A stretch of 64,000 nucleotides of DNA, taken from assembly GCA_963969345.1 (NCBI GenBank), contig OZ017768.1, forward strand, positions 1,612,001 through 1,676,000, written 5' to 3'. The position numbers and the translations under genes were made by a program. The notes under the pieces were generated by a model. It was not told the DNA's origin, did no database searches, and saw only the letters and a list, made by a program, of their open reading frames with translations. Source of the DNA: Turbatrix aceti. Its lineage: Eukaryota > Nematoda > Chromadorea > Rhabditida > Panagrolaimidae. The first letter of the stretch is position 1, and the number at the start of each line of letters is the position of its first letter. Below, piece by piece: positions 47,270 through 60,148 of this stretch.

Positions 47270-48002
47270 AAGTTGGAGTGAATTTTGACACAGACTCTCA
47301 GCGACCGGCCAGGGGAGGGGAGCGCATGGAAAACGGACGGACACTCATGCGACCGACTTGCGACCGACGCAAGCATAAAATAAGCACAGGGTCCCCCCTG
47401 TGGAATTCTACACAAAAACCGATTCAAAAATACATAATAGATTAAAAAAATTCATTTTTTACCAAATTGTGCAAAAAAAAACATAATTCAATTTTTAGTA
47501 TTTTTTTAAGATAATTATCAAACATTCACTTATTTTTTGCTCTAATGTTATAGCAAAACGAGATTGAAAAAGTGACTACATATTTTTTATAAAAATAATG
47601 ACAGAAAAAAAACTTTGAATGTTCCTTTTTTTTTTCTGCCAAAAAAAATAATGACAAAAAAAAAACTTTGAAAATAATGACAGAAAAAACTTTGAAAGAT
47701 TTGAATGTTCCTTCGCTGTTTTTTGTAATTAACAATGGAATTGTTTATCCAATTTTTTTTATTTCTGCTTTAGTCACGTTTCAAAAATTGTTGCCACAAC
47801 TTTAAAATGGATCACACATATTTTTGCCTTGATGGAAGAAGATCTACAGGGTCCCCCCTGTGGATCATTCTATAATTTTTTGTGTCCAATATCGCCCCAT
47901 AACATTGCGATACGCACACCCGCTTGTGCGCGCGCACGCACCCCCCTGTCTCCCCTCCCTTAGCCGGCCGCTGAGAGTCTGTGTCAAAATTCACTCCAAC
48001 TT
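47270..48002. repeat. Inverted repeat of about 53 bp enclosing a direct pair
   Basis: The arm at 47270-47322 (AAGTTGGAGTGAATTTTGAC onward) is almost perfectly complementary to 47948-48002. Inside, ACAGGGTCCCCCCTGTGGA occurs twice in direct orientation (47386-47404 and 47846-47864). The nested symmetrical layout suggests a MITE of about 730 bp, but no target duplication was found. Confidence 0.5.
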
Positions 48003-48059
48003 GCACCGTCCTCTTCAACTTCAACCGACTTTGTTTCTCTCTTTCTCTTTTTCCAGTCT

Positions 48060-48175
48060 TTTGCTTGAACAACGACGGCAGAACTGGCGGCTGTGCAGGA
48101 GAGGCGCATGTTGCGAAGGGGGGTTATTTGCGGGATGGGGTGATTGTGGATTCATTTGACCCAGACAAGATTTGA
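48060..48175 (+). CDS. Possible last exon, weak
   Basis: After CTTTTTCCAG (acceptor-like, ending 48056) a frame encodes GRTGGCAGEAHVAKGGY and DGVIVDSFDPDKI, then stops at 48173-48175. The composition is protein-like and GC-rich. No upstream exon or family was recognised. Confidence 0.2.
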
Positions 48176-48611
48176 TAATTTTGTTATCCCAAAGCTACCA
48201 TATCTCACAATTCGATTGAAAACACAACATGATTCAAAAATGCATACAAATATTAAAAATATGTACGCTTTTTTAAAAATTGGTCATCTCGGCACGAAAA
48301 TAAAAAAAAGCGCGTAAAAAACATGATCAAACCCAGTTTGACACCTTTGACGGCGCTTTTGTGGCCTTTTTTGTTTCTAATCGTTTACACGTGCCTTTTT
48401 TATTTATTGAGTATTTTTCACGTTTCCTTTTTTTTAAATGAATCACTTTTTTTATGTCTATGAATCAAGACAACTCAAACATCACAAAGATGTTTTTTTG
48501 CTCGCTTTCATCTTTCATTCACGCAACTGACGTACGAGACAGTGTTCTTACTTATATATCTCACTTGAAACAGACAAATAAATATTTATTTATTCCATGA
48601 ACTTTTGTTTA

Positions 48612-48824
48612 CTATTTTTTTAGGATTTGAACGATCACATTTGACATGTGGTTTTGTATTTTTGCTTCTGTTGCACTTTTTTGCTCTTGAGTTTTTGCTT
48701 TAGCTTTTGTTTGAATGCTACTTGGATTGCAGTGTGAGGAAGATGGACAACGAATGGAATTTCTTTTTGAACACGAAAAAATTTCTGTGGGAAAAAACCT
48801 GGCGATGATTTTTTTCATTTTCAA
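48612..48824 (-). CDS. Uncertain small ORF, basic protein
   Basis: An ATG-started frame of 70 codons, rich in Lys/Ser/Gln (TKAKAKTQEQKSATEAKIQ) with dispersed cysteines. Not recognised, no splice partners identified; it may be chance. Confidence 0.18.
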   Translation of the reverse strand: MKMKKIIARFFPTEIFSCSKRNSIRCPSSSHCNPSSIQTKAKAKTQEQKSATEAKIQNHMSNVIVQILKK

Positions 48825-49063
48825 TTCAAATTATGATTAGTTTTGTGGTAAAAACTAACTCTAAGGACACAATTTTTTGCATGAAAAATGCCGATGACGA
48901 GGTGTTGAGATTAACACGAGCAAGAATAACAATAAATAAATACATACAAACTCCATAAATTATCCGAAACCCGTTCTAAATAAAATAATTTCCCCGAAAC
49001 AATTCAATAAAAAATAGAGTAAAAAAATGGATCGTACAACACAATGCACTCTCCTTTCCTTTT

Positions 49064-49771
49064 TTACGACATCGATAGTTTTTGCTCCAGGCAGCAGCCG
49101 TATACGACAAGTAGTCGTAGTACAATGAATGCAGCTTTGGTGTATCCCCTCACGTTGACATTCACGTTGGCGGTCTGACATGACACGAAATAAAAATGTG
49201 ATTGAGGTGCATTAACCACGACCATGGTGCACAGCCACGCACAAGGATAGTTTTTGGTGAACTGCTTTTGCCTTCCGGCGGACAAAAGAACAGAACTTTC
49301 TGGTGTCTGGAAGACTGTTGGCTTCTGTTATCCACTGAACTGATCCGGGCCATATTGAGATAGCCAACTGGTACTGCTGTGGCGGTAGAATAAATATTTG
49401 ATCACCTGCACCGTACCTGTCAACGCTGGGATAACAAAATAGGTGGCAGAATTTTTTTCATTGAAGAAATTTTTTACGTCATTTATTTTACTGTTTTGGA
49501 CAGTTTGGTAGGTATTATACTAATCTGTCTGACACTTTTATACTACTAAATATTTTTTATTTCTACCGGTGAACAATCACGGCTGCCTGAGTTGAGTCAT
49601 CGCCGACACGACCTTACCTTCCCTCTTTTTTTTCTGGACACCGGTGCTGCTTGTTAGCTGCTTGCAAAATCGTAGGAACAAAAAAAGACGACCCGAATTG
49701 TGTTTATACATTTTTTTATTTCTCACGGTACAACCATCATTATTGGATCGTCGTTCGTCTTCGTATTCCAT
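49064..49771 (-). CDS. Possible small multi-exon gene, weak
   Basis: On - an ATG at 49771 begins MEYEDERRSNNDGCT followed by GTGAGA. Further down, two overlapping frames (an ATG frame near 49353 with MARISSVDNRSQQSSRHQK, and one ending at 49064) are GC-richer than their surroundings. I could not join exons in phase. No family is recognised. Splice choices are guesses. Confidence 0.2.
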
Positions 49772-52700
49772 TTTTTGGGGCTGTTAGTGGTATCGATTAT
49801 TTGTTAGCAGTTTCATCAAGCTGAGGAACAACAGCTTGTTGGGAAGGAAGAACACAGAAATCAGAATACACTGGTGCACGTATCGTCGGCTGTGATTTCT
49901 TTATTTATTGGTTGAACGGTTTTGAAAGTCTGAAAGTCACCACGTGGCTGTGGAGTTTTCTGGATTTTTTTGGCACACAACTTCTTTTTATATTAATTAC
50001 TGTTAAAACATCATGGAAACGATGGCACTAGGTTAGTTTACGTCTCTTTTATGTTTACGTATTTTTTTTTGTTTAAAAAAATGATTCATCGACAACAATA
50101 ATTTTTTTTATTTCCCCGATCACGCTTTTTGTGGTGTTTTGATTTGATTTGTTTTGCTGTGTTTTTTTTTGAAAACCGGAAGCGCGTGCTTATTTCTTTC
50201 AAAAAAATACCTACGCGTAATCGCAAATTATGATTTATTTCTTTGCAGTCATTTTTTAAATAAAGGCGGGGGTTGCTTTTGATTTTAAGTGATGTGCATG
50301 GCTTTTTTTTTGTCAAAAAATGAGTCTAGAATGGGGATGAAAAATGGGTCTATCAATAAGTGCTGGATGCTGAATTTCTTAAAACTCCAATTTATTGAAT
50401 CTAAATATTACAAAAAAAAATTGTTCATCGCAAAAACAAAATTTACGGTATAAAAATTTCTATTACAGTACGCTGTTATTTGGGTTCATTTTACCGTACA
50501 CTGTGTTCCTAACATAAGGCGTGCCTCGGAACCCGGATTGAATTTTTTATTCTTAAATCTGTCAAAATCGCAATGTTTTTACGGCTGCGCAATGCTTTAT
50601 TTTTTTTGTGATAAGCGATTAATCTAAATGCAATCGAAAAACATTTTGAATTTTTTTTCTCGTTACACCGAATTCCAAACAGGAAATTCTAAAATCTCCT
50701 CAAAATTGTTATATAAATATTTTTGTACTTTAGTTTTTATTATTTTGCTACTATCGTAACCATTTTTTACCCTGATAAGAAAAATACCTCTGCACGAAGA
50801 ATTTTACATTTTCATCAGCTGATAAGCAATAACAAATTTTTCTGAGGTGTAGTGGTCTAAAAAGACGCCCTCTCACCCCCTACCCAATCTTGTACGCTCT
50901 TTCTTTCTTGCACGTGAATAATCAATTCTGTCAACCAATAAATACAATCATCCATCTTTCATTCTATTCTTCTTTTTCTTACGTTTTCCAGATTTTTTTT
51001 ATGACCTCAAATTTTTTTGAATACGTCATTTATTGCGACGATAAAATATGTAGAATCTTTCCTTGTTTGCTTTGAATAGCCGTAAGAAAACGAGCGGTTC
51101 TATTGATTGAATTAGTTGCGCTGAGGTTCATTTTTGAACGAAAGAAGGAAGGTTCTCTTTGTTTCGCGTAAAGCTTGCATGTTCCTTGTCCTTTTTTTCT
51201 GATAAATCAGTGGTCGGTTGTTGGTTCAATTGATCGTTTTACGAAGTGATTAGTAAATCAAGATGGGACACAAAAGTTGATAAATGACTTCCTGATTTGT
51301 ATTTGATCTTCTTTCTACATAACGGAATTTAGCGCAGACCCAAAACCATTTTTTTCCATTTTTGCGGATAAATTTTTATTAAATAATAAATAGTGTTAAA
51401 TTTTTTTTTGTTCATTTGACAAAAAAAATATTTTCTACGATTGTAAAAATTTTTTTTTACAAAATCAAATGTTTGAACGAAGCAAAAAAATTTATCGTTT
51501 TTTTTTGCGCGCAGAATATTTTTTCTTGTTCTGTCTAAAACAAAAGCATTGTTCGTTGCTTTGACGTGGCTTGTATCTATCATCGGTTGTGTGTGAGTCA
51601 TCATCGACAGGGGTTTCGATGTAAGCGACCACAGAGGACCGACCAAGCGCATAAAGATCAATCACAATGCTACTCTACCGTTAGTCATTGTTTTTTTTTG
51701 GCTGACGACGTTTTTTTACGCCGCTGTAATTTTTTTGTGGTGGCAAATTGAAATTTCAATTAATGGCGTCAGGTTTTGTTCTTTTTTGCATTTTGCAACC
51801 TGTTTTCCATTTATCATTTTTCTTTGCAGTTGCACAACATGCTTTCAAAATTATTTTCGTTCCGCTAAAAATACCAAAAAACCATATTTCAATTTTTTCT
51901 ACTTTAAAAACGTTTTCGTCAGACAGATGTTTTTTAATTCTCTGCTAATGTTACCAGATGCTTTTTATTTTAGTTAAAAGCTGTGCAAAGTTTTTCACCT
52001 TCATAATTTTTATTTTTTGCGCATCTGTGTTTTATTGAGCGTTTTAGCAGAAATTTTTGCGTTATAATTTTTTATCGCTTATTTTTAGTGTTCTTTATTA
52101 TCAGTTTTAAAGACACCACCCAAAATTTTATTTTCGCCAAAACAAAATTTTTTCCGTGTATTTCCATTTTCATAGTAAATATCAGCTTATGTTAGAGTTG
52201 AGATTTTCAAGAATTGAAAGTTACGTGAATCTAAGTTTTTATCCAAAAGTTAAATAAAGAAAAGTTTAAAGAACAAATTTTTTTCTTTCTTCCAAAAATA
52301 GCATTTCTACCCGATTTTTGGTCGATTTAGTCAAAAAAAGTTTTACACATAACTTTTTTAAAATGTCTAAATATCTGTCTGGAAACCCTTTTTTAAAAGT
52401 CAACAACGTTTCTATTGCTGCTTTGAGCTTCCAACAATGCCCTTATTTTTTTTATCACATTTCTATGTGTACTATAACGGAAACAACACTACGCAGGGTG
52501 TGGTGTTCAAAATAACACAAGACCGATCGTCCGGAAGGGTCCCTGCTCCTTTTTCTCATTCTTTGACGATAAAAAGGTCGAAACGTGCTAAATAAACTTT
52601 TTTGTTGTCCGTGTAGACATTTATGTATTTTAAATAAATACATACCCACGATTGTTTGATTATAGAGTTTTTTGATTCGGCTAAACTTTTAACGGAAATC

Positions 52701-53386
52701 ACACACATTTAGTAGTGGTATAAATATGTTGTCTGGTGCTGGCGTGACAGTTATGTACATACAATGTTGATGTGGTCTTTGTTTGGCGTTTGTTGGTTTT
52801 TTTCGGAAGTTAGGGGAGGGGAGTTATGCAAATGAGGTTCCTGTAAATACGTATGACTGACTGGGACTATGGTTTTATTATTTAAGGCGAGGTGTGATTC
52901 ACTTTTTATAGGGAAAACTGATCGCGTGGTTCCGTGGATTTTCGGTGCGTGAGAACGCTAACAGTCGTTTTTTCTCGAATGAACACGAATATTTTTGTAT
53001 TTAGTTTTGTTAGAAAAATCTTTTCCGTATGCAAACAAACATCGACATTTTTTATTATTTTTGAAAAATTTTGTGCACTCGTGTAGAAAATTGGATATTT
53101 TCCATTTTTTTTGTCAAAAAAATGGATTTTGGCTCCGATACCGTACTTTTATCCTAATTTTTGTTCATTTTACCTGCTCGATTTTTTTTGTTTGTTTGCG
53201 AACAAAAACGAGTAAACTGATTTAAAAAATGTTTGCATACGAACACAAACAAGAAATTCCTAAATGTTTATTGTAATTTTAAAAAATAAAAATTTTTTTC
53301 TTGTTTTAAAAAAAAATTCACAGTCAAAACGCCGTTTTTTTTTACCAAAAATGCATTCCAAAATAAAATTCCACAATTTTTTCCAG

Positions 53387-56300
53387 ATGCCACCCATGAA
53401 TGAAACCCAGTCTCTAGAATCGGATCTATCATTTCGATCTGATTTCTCGACGACTCTCACCGGCACAACCCTCTCCCTCTCATCCTACCGTACCTCCAAC
53501 GCCGACGACGACCCCGACGTCGACGACGCAGATTCACTTTACGACTCCGCATCTCCGTCGACGTCGTCTCTGTCCTTTGAGATCACCCACACTTCGTTTC
53601 CCTCTTCAAAGCCGAAGAAACTCATTCGAAACCGACAACAAGTCAGTGCTATCGGTCGACCAAGTTTTGTCAAGTTCAGGAAATCACCTGAAAGCGAGAA
53701 TCAGAGCTTGTCACCGCCATCGTACCCACCACCCCCACCCCCACCCCCGCCTCCGGCTTACATCGAGTCGACAAAATTTGAAGAAAGCAATCCTCGACCG
53801 GGGTATCGGGTTGTCAGGCGACATACATCGATCATGAAAAAGTCGGCTACTGCGATATCTTCTTTTGCAGCGATGAAGGATGACGATTCACCGATTATTA
53901 CACAGATTCTTGTTGTTTCGCTTAAACCGATGTAAGTATGGAATTTTTTAGTTGATTTTTTGCATAACCATTTTTTTTAATTTATGAAAAAGATAAAAAA
54001 ATTTATAAATAAAATTCATAAAATAATAATTTTATTTACCTAATTAAAAAATAAATTTTTTTTACTAATTTTTTTAATCAATGTTTTTTTTTCCTTGTTA
54101 CGCGTTGTTTTTTTAGAGACGAAGCAACACCAAGAGAACAATCAGTTCTCAATGGCCGCAATGCCGACGTTGTACCGTACATCAAATTTTCAGACCCAAA
54201 AGTTGGTATGTCATTTTTTGTGCTTTACATAACCGCCAATAGGAATGTTATGTATTTTTCAATTTTTCGTTTCAGAACCATCATCAAAAGGTTTCTTTCC
54301 TCCTTTCTTTTACCCAGATTTTACCCGCGGGGCCTATCAACACATCGAGGAGGAAAGCATCTATACCGTTATTTTGACTGATGACCACTCCAATAGGTCG
54401 TATGCCTACTGTTACAAATTTCGGGAGGAGGACGCTCATAATGACAGTACCTTCAATGCTTCCAAGCCGTCCACTTCTGCGGGGTACAATCGATGTGGGT
54501 TTTTTTTTAGATTTTTTAAAAAAATATTTGGAAAAAAAATATTTCAAATTCAGAAAAAAAATTCTAATGAAAAAAATCTTAAAAAATTGTGAAAAAAAAT
54601 TGGTCAAACACTAAAAAAATTCATAAAAACATATTTTATTCGAAAAAAATTTCGATTTAAAAAAAACAAAATTTTTAATTAAAATAAAATCATAAAAAAC
54701 ATTTTTATAACTGAGTAATAGAACTGAGTAATGGTGAAATAAATAAATAAATAAAATAACAAAAACATTTCAGTCAGTTACTCCGTCCTGGTGCTTGTAT
54801 CCTCCTTCCTAGCCGAGCGATTTGTCAAAGGCCTGGCTGCAGATCTCGTCATGAACATCAGAAGGCGGCCAGATGATTTGCAGAAAATTTGTCGAGAACT
54901 TCTCTCCCTAACCTTGACCAATCGAGGTTCGTTTAATTTTTTAACAAAAATGTTTTCAACAAAAAATTAAATTTTGCAGCCGACATGCCAAAACGTTTTG
55001 TCCTGGCCAGCAACCCGGCAAACGACTGGAATCGAACGTCGATCGCCCAAACCATGTCATCCATCGGCCTTGAAAACTGTCTCTACGTCTTTTTTTGTCT
55101 ACTCGCAGAAAAAAGAGTCATCGTCTCCGGCTCCCGGATCGAAGACGTCACCGAGGCAGTCCACATGTTCATACGCCTTCTACAGCCCATAGAATGGCCC
55201 TACGGCCTGATCTCGATCATTCCGGATGCCCACGCCGAGCTCTGCTACAACCCGACACCCTACATCTACGGCGTCATGCGGTACAACCTCAACTCACTCA
55301 AGGATCTCATTGTACCCCTTCCGGGTGGCGAAATGGACGAGTATACGATTATCGACGTCGAGAGAGGCGTCATCCTGCCTGCAGACGTCATGAAGGACAT
55401 GAGAAACGTCGATTCAAGGCTCAAGGAACTCATTCGTGTCGGGAAACGAATGGGTTTTTCGAGAGTGATGATCGAGGATCTGCACGATTCTTTGTTACCG
55501 TATTTTGAGTCTTCGTCCTCAGCAGCGTCGATTGCGGCCAAGAAACTGGGTACTGACAGGCTGAATTCTACAACGATTTCTGAAAGGATAAATACGTCAA
55601 CTGGAAGCAATGGAAAGAAAGTCGAGAAAAACAGTGCGAAAATTGAACAGGTTTGTAAACATGTTTTTGAAAACTTGGAACTAGAATTTTTGAGTTTGGA
55701 TAGCGGTAAAAATTTTTGATTGGAAAATTTTTTATCATTATACATTTTTCCGCAAAAAAAATACTTACCCTTTTTATAGTCAAAATAGTTATTTTTGTCT
55801 ATTTTGCTCGTTAAAGATTTTTTAATGATCCCTGCAAAGAGGCATTCTTGACCCAAGAGAGAATCACGTGACTTTTATCCAAAATTAGGATTTTCACTGT
55901 TATTTCGACAAAATGCCACAATTTTTTAAATTTAATCGATCAAAAAATAAATATTTATTTATTATGATAAAAAACTCGTTTTTTGTTCAATTCCCGATCA
56001 AAGATGAAGGAACAATATTTTTTGTTCGAGAACGAGCACGGGCATTTTGACAATTTTGTTTGAGAAATTGAAATAAGTTTAACGTTTGCCGGAAAATTTT
56101 TGTTCTATTTTTGAAAACCCATGTTTTTTATTCGTCACGAGATTTTATTTTGTTTTCCTAATTAATGTCATTTTCCGTAATCGGTAATTATAATACTGCG
56201 CAGGCTATGATATCTCCCTAAGGGAGTGCAAAAGCTCACCTGTTCACCGTAAACAAATATTATTAGTGAAAAAGGCGGGGTCTGACCACTGGTAACAGGT

Positions 56301-56859
56301 TTATAAAGCCTCGGTTAGCCGGAAGTTTCTTTAGAGGCGTGGAGGTATCGGAAATAAATTCGGTTTATTTCGATTGCCTTTTCGCCTTCAAATATTTATC
56401 AAATATCACTGAAAAACCTGTTTTTGGGGCCGATATGCATTTTTACAAAAAAAAGTTTTTTTATTAAAAGTGCGTTTTTTTCAGAAAATCATGACATGGT
56501 ACGCGAAACTCTTCTCGCACTACAAAAACTTTGGCAACCCTTTGAATTCATCATCCAGTGCAGGAGGCGCCATGGCAGGGTACAAGCCGGGAAAGGCGAT
56601 TGCCAACGATCACTCTGTCTACAGTACCTCAAAGTTTTTGACATGGTTTTCCGAGACGACAATTTTTGACAACTTTATCAATTCTATGGTAATTTTTTTT
56701 TCGGCATAAAAATGCATGTTTGTTGATTTTTAGGCCGAAACACGTCAAAGCCATCAGAATCCCTCATTGGCGAGGTTTTGGCGCATCTTTGAAAAACACG
56801 CTCCGGCGATGCGTCGAAACAAGGCTCGAAAATTTGTCATGCGTGTTTTTCACCGTTGA
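53387..56859 (+). CDS. DENN-domain protein (putative Rab exchange factor)
   Basis: DENN proteins activate Rab GTPases by nucleotide exchange at membranes. Exons 53387-53931, 54117-54205, 54276-54494, 54774-54926, 54980-55650, 56485-56688 and 56734-56859 join in phase to 668 residues. The first 180 residues are a disordered Ser/Asp-rich region with a run of ten prolines, typical of SH3 ligands. The uDENN part has FFYPDF and YTVILTDDHSNRSYAYCYKF. The cDENN core has ENCLYVFFCLLAEKRVIVSG, LQPIEWPYGLISIIP and NPTPYIYGV. The dDENN part includes WYAKLFSHYKNFG. DENND2 or DENND1 is the closest idea, not certain. The ATG directly follows a TTTTTTCCAG acceptor, so more 5' sequence may be spliced on. Intron 4 contains a retroelement tail. 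Confidence 0.87.
54715..54768 (+). repeat. Retroelement 3' tail in a DENN gene intron
   Basis: ACTGAGTAATAGA followed by ACTGAGTAATGGTGAAATAAA and several AAAT units, the same junction as at 6140-6235 on the other strand. The leading 13 bases are a partial duplication of the unit. Confidence 0.55.
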
Positions 56860-57905
56860 AACCATCCCCGCCCAGAAATTCACATTTTTGCTTTAGGGAA
56901 ACACTTTTTTTCCCAAAACCTGCCCAGTTTGATCACAATCCCAATTTTTAATTGAAGTCCAAACTAACCTAAGAATTAGCTGTATTATACTTCCCAGAAC
57001 TGTCTTGTACATAATCAGCGTTGCTATATATTTTTTGTATGTCATGAAATGGAACTCTGTAGAGTCTGATTTTGTTTTCCAGATTAATAATTGTCACATT
57101 TATACTTACATGGAGAATTCTGTTGGTTGTTGTTTTTTTGTATTCATTCACTCCTTTGATGGTGGAAATTTTGAGATGCGAGGTGTACACGTGTTTGAAA
57201 AATGCTCTGATCATGCACAATAAATTAAATGCAAACAAATGTTTTGTTTTTTTTTTAATTGGGTTAACTCGACTGGAAAACTCTCAGTTTTGAATTGGAT
57301 TAGGAAGTACCCCTACAAGCACATTCCAATCACGTCATTGTGTAAAGAAAAGCTGTTCAGTGATAAAAATAAAGGTTGAGATAATATTGAACAAAAAGTG
57401 CCAGAAAATGATCCATTATTTAAAAAAGTTGGCTTTTAACATTATATACATACATATCTTTTTGTGTAAGTAGTCCTCTTGCGCGCGCGAAATAGATATC
57501 TTTCTATCGCCGTCTGTCGCACTCCAGGACGTATACCAAAACAATACTTCACTGTTACTTTTTTGACTTTGAAAAACTGAATTCTCTTATAACTGAACCA
57601 AATTTTTTGAAAGGTGCTCGCTGGAGCGCCGTATATTATAACAGATTGTACATCATTTTTTTTCAAATTCTCAATGCACGCTGAATGAAAAATCTATATG
57701 TATAATGTATTTTTGTTCAAAAAAACTGATAACATAAATTTTCGTTGTTTTTTAAGTTAAGTTTTTAAGTTCATCGGTAAAAATTTTAACCGATGAAATC
57801 ACACGAAACATTGAATTCGTGCGCAGTTGTGTTACCACTTTTTTAATGGTTTTTTCTTGCTCGCTGCATTTTTCCGACATGAAAAACAAACTTTATTACA
57901 AAACA
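56860..57905. other. Convergent intergenic region
   Basis: It lies between the DENN gene (+) and the gene on -. AATAAA near 57218 may end DENN transcripts. For the - gene an AATAAA (complement near 57890) sits within 20 bases of its stop. Frames here are short and AT-rich; no gene is supported. Confidence 0.5.
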
Positions 57906-59252
57906 TTAGTCGGACCAGCACAACTCAGGTTTGGGATAACGGGTTTTCCCCGAGTAAACAACTTTGAATTCGAAAGAGTTGAATTTGTAAATTTTTTTGG
58001 CGATCGGAGGACTCGGCATATCCGCGAAGTTGTACCGCATCTCTTCCAACTTCGTCCATCGCTCGCTGTTCAGTGTCTTGTAGTCAAGCCGAATGATGCT
58101 TCGCGGCGGACAGTTGGACTAAAATTTTGTTGTAAACAAATTTGAACCTTTTGTTTTTTGGAACTCACCGGAAACATCTCGTAAAAGTCTCTGGCATCTA
58201 TTTTCTTGTCGACGTGGTCGATGCAGATGTACCGGGGAGGATCTGATGGCCGATCCACGGTGTCGACTTCGTTGAACAGGACACGCAGGTTTTGGAGGGA
58301 CATATTCATGGACTTACAGTTTAACCTGAAATAACAAAATTATAGAAAAAAACTAATTTTTTTAGTTAAAAAATTATAAAAAATTCCTTTGCTTTACTTT
58401 ACTTTAAGAGTAATAAAATAAAGTAAAGTAGAGTATTGATTATCAAAAAAATTAAAGCTTACAAATATTAAAATTAATTTTTCTTATTATTTTGTGTTAA
58501 ATTTGTTACAATTTGTTATTGATTATTAAATAAGTATTAAATTATTTAGTTAAAACTTTTGAGGTTTGAAATATCTGTAATAATTTCAATGTATTTTATA
58601 TTTTTCAAATTAGTTAACACAAAATTTAAGCTCACAATAGCTTTGAGGCGTTTGCCATCAAACCTGCCACAACCGTAAAATCGAATTTTTTGTCAACCAC
58701 GCAGTTTGAAATACTCAGGAATTGAACGCTTTTTGGCGGAATGACCTGGGCTAGTTCATCGGCGGTGAACTCGCAGCTCTGAATGTATACATTCACCGGA
58801 GACCAATTCCGCATCAACTTTCCGATTTGGTAGAATCCAGTTTTTACACGGCAAATCGTAATTGATCTGGGAAAAATTTCTTCTGCGTGGTCTGCCAAAA
58901 ACTCTGCAGACAGATTGAGATCGTGCCTGACAGAGAAACTGGGGGTCAGCTTTTCATCGACCGGGGGGTAAAAGCACACTTCTTCGACGATATACCCCCG
59001 TTGCAGCTTGACAAGGTGGTCCAGAGGCTTTGTTTCCTTGATCTTGTGGAGCACCGACCAGGGGGCAATTCGGACCAGGTTTCGGCTGAAACCGTAGTCA
59101 AAACTCTCGAGGTTCACGTCAAACGGCGCTTTGGACATGGGTCGGGGGATTGCGATGAGGAGATCCAGACGAGCGCGCTTGCAGAGTTGCATCTTCTTGA
59201 CCGGTGAAGAAACACTGTTGGACGACATCTTCGAACAGTAATTGGACGACAT
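57906..59252 (-). CDS. Unrecognised 328-residue protein, possibly F-box-associated type
   Basis: Exons 59252-58636, 58325-58169 and 58118-57906 join in phase to 328 residues, with an AATAAA about 15 bases past the stop. No signal peptide, membrane segment or catalytic motif is visible. The start MSSNYCSKMSSNSV encodes a near-exact duplication of its own first codons, and the duplication extends into the 5' leader. The middle alternates hydrophobic strands and short helices (PKSVQFLSISNCVVDKKFDF, then MNMSLQNLRVLFNEV), a texture like the F-box-associated or leucine-rich-repeat modules that are abundant in nematodes. That is an inference from texture, not a motif match. No F-box was found upstream. 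Confidence 0.7.
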
Positions 59253-59781
59253 TTTTGAACAGTAGAATGTGTATAGCCACGAAAAGTACTTTTTTCAAAG
59301 TGGCAAGCAACAATGCAGGCGATAAGCAGGTTCAAGTGACTCCACCTACCTGTCGAACAGACGCCAGGAAAGTTTTGCTCTTCCATTTATGGCACCCATG
59401 TTCGCGGGAGGTGTGAAAATGCCTTGCAGGGTCCTGCTGGCGCGGTATTTGAATAAATGATGACAATTAACGAAGAATAGACAAGTTCACCTATCTTATC
59501 GATTGTTGAACGCACAAAGCAGATGCGAGGGTTTGACTCCGATTGCGCTGTTGCCCCTATTGTTTGTTTTAAATACATATATGAGTTCGTAAAATTTAGC
59601 CCTTTCTGAAAGCAAACACCACCTGAGCTTACAATATTAATCATTGTTTATATTTGTATCAACATATAGCAACGCAAAATAAATTAAAAGTCAAGATCTT
59701 GGCACATGTCGAAGGTCAACGGCAGAATGGTATGCAACTTTGCAAGTAACGGATCAACTGGTTTTCTTGGTCATCAAAGCC

Positions 59782-59922
59782 TCAGCATTGAGTTCGTCCA
59801 CGTTTCGGCGGCGAAGCAGTGTCCGTGTCACCTTCTTCTTTGACCACGGATGGCAAAGTGGTCGGAGTAGTGCTCTTCCGCTTGTACGTACGCGTGCTGA
59901 TAATATTGTGCTTGCTCAGAGC
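59782..59922 (-). CDS. Possible C-terminal exon, basic then acidic
   Basis: After an acceptor-like AACGCCAG the - frame encodes ALSKHNIISTRTYKRKSTT and SVVKEEGDTDTASPPKRGRT, then stops. Such a Lys/Arg and Ser/Pro tail would suit a nuclear protein. The upstream exon was not located. Confidence 0.3.
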   Translation of the reverse strand, partial: ALSKHNIISTRTYKRKSTTPTTLPSVVKEEGDTDTASPPKRGRTQC

Positions 59923-60148
59923 CTGGCGTTTATTGGTTATAAGTCGGCGAAAAAATCAGTTTTGTGCTCACAATTATGTAACAATAAATTGAAAAAAAAA
60001 CAAAAAAAATGCAATCATCCAATACCAAAAAAAAGCATAAAACTGTAACTATTTATTTATCAATGAAAACAGACAAACTTGTTTTTTTTCCTGCAGTGAC
60101 TTTTGTAATTATTTATTTTCCGTCTCGGACATACCAATGCAAAAAAAG

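Larger units (their letters stand above)
46521..53386. other. 6.9-kb gene-poor stretch
   Basis: No gene is firmly supported. It contains an inverted-repeat structure (47270-48002), a run of GACAGAAAAAAACTTTGAA-type tandem units (about 47598-47705), a possible last exon near 48060-48175, and weak - strand frames at 48612-48824 and 49064-49771. Below about 50 kb the rest is T/A-rich sequence without coherent frames. The frame at 46815-47096 has no upstream ATG. Confidence 0.4.

Noticed and set aside
59387..59644. 85-codon - frame upstream of the 57.9-59.3 kb gene
   Set aside because: ATG-started but without protein-like composition; more likely 5' flank or promoter of that gene.
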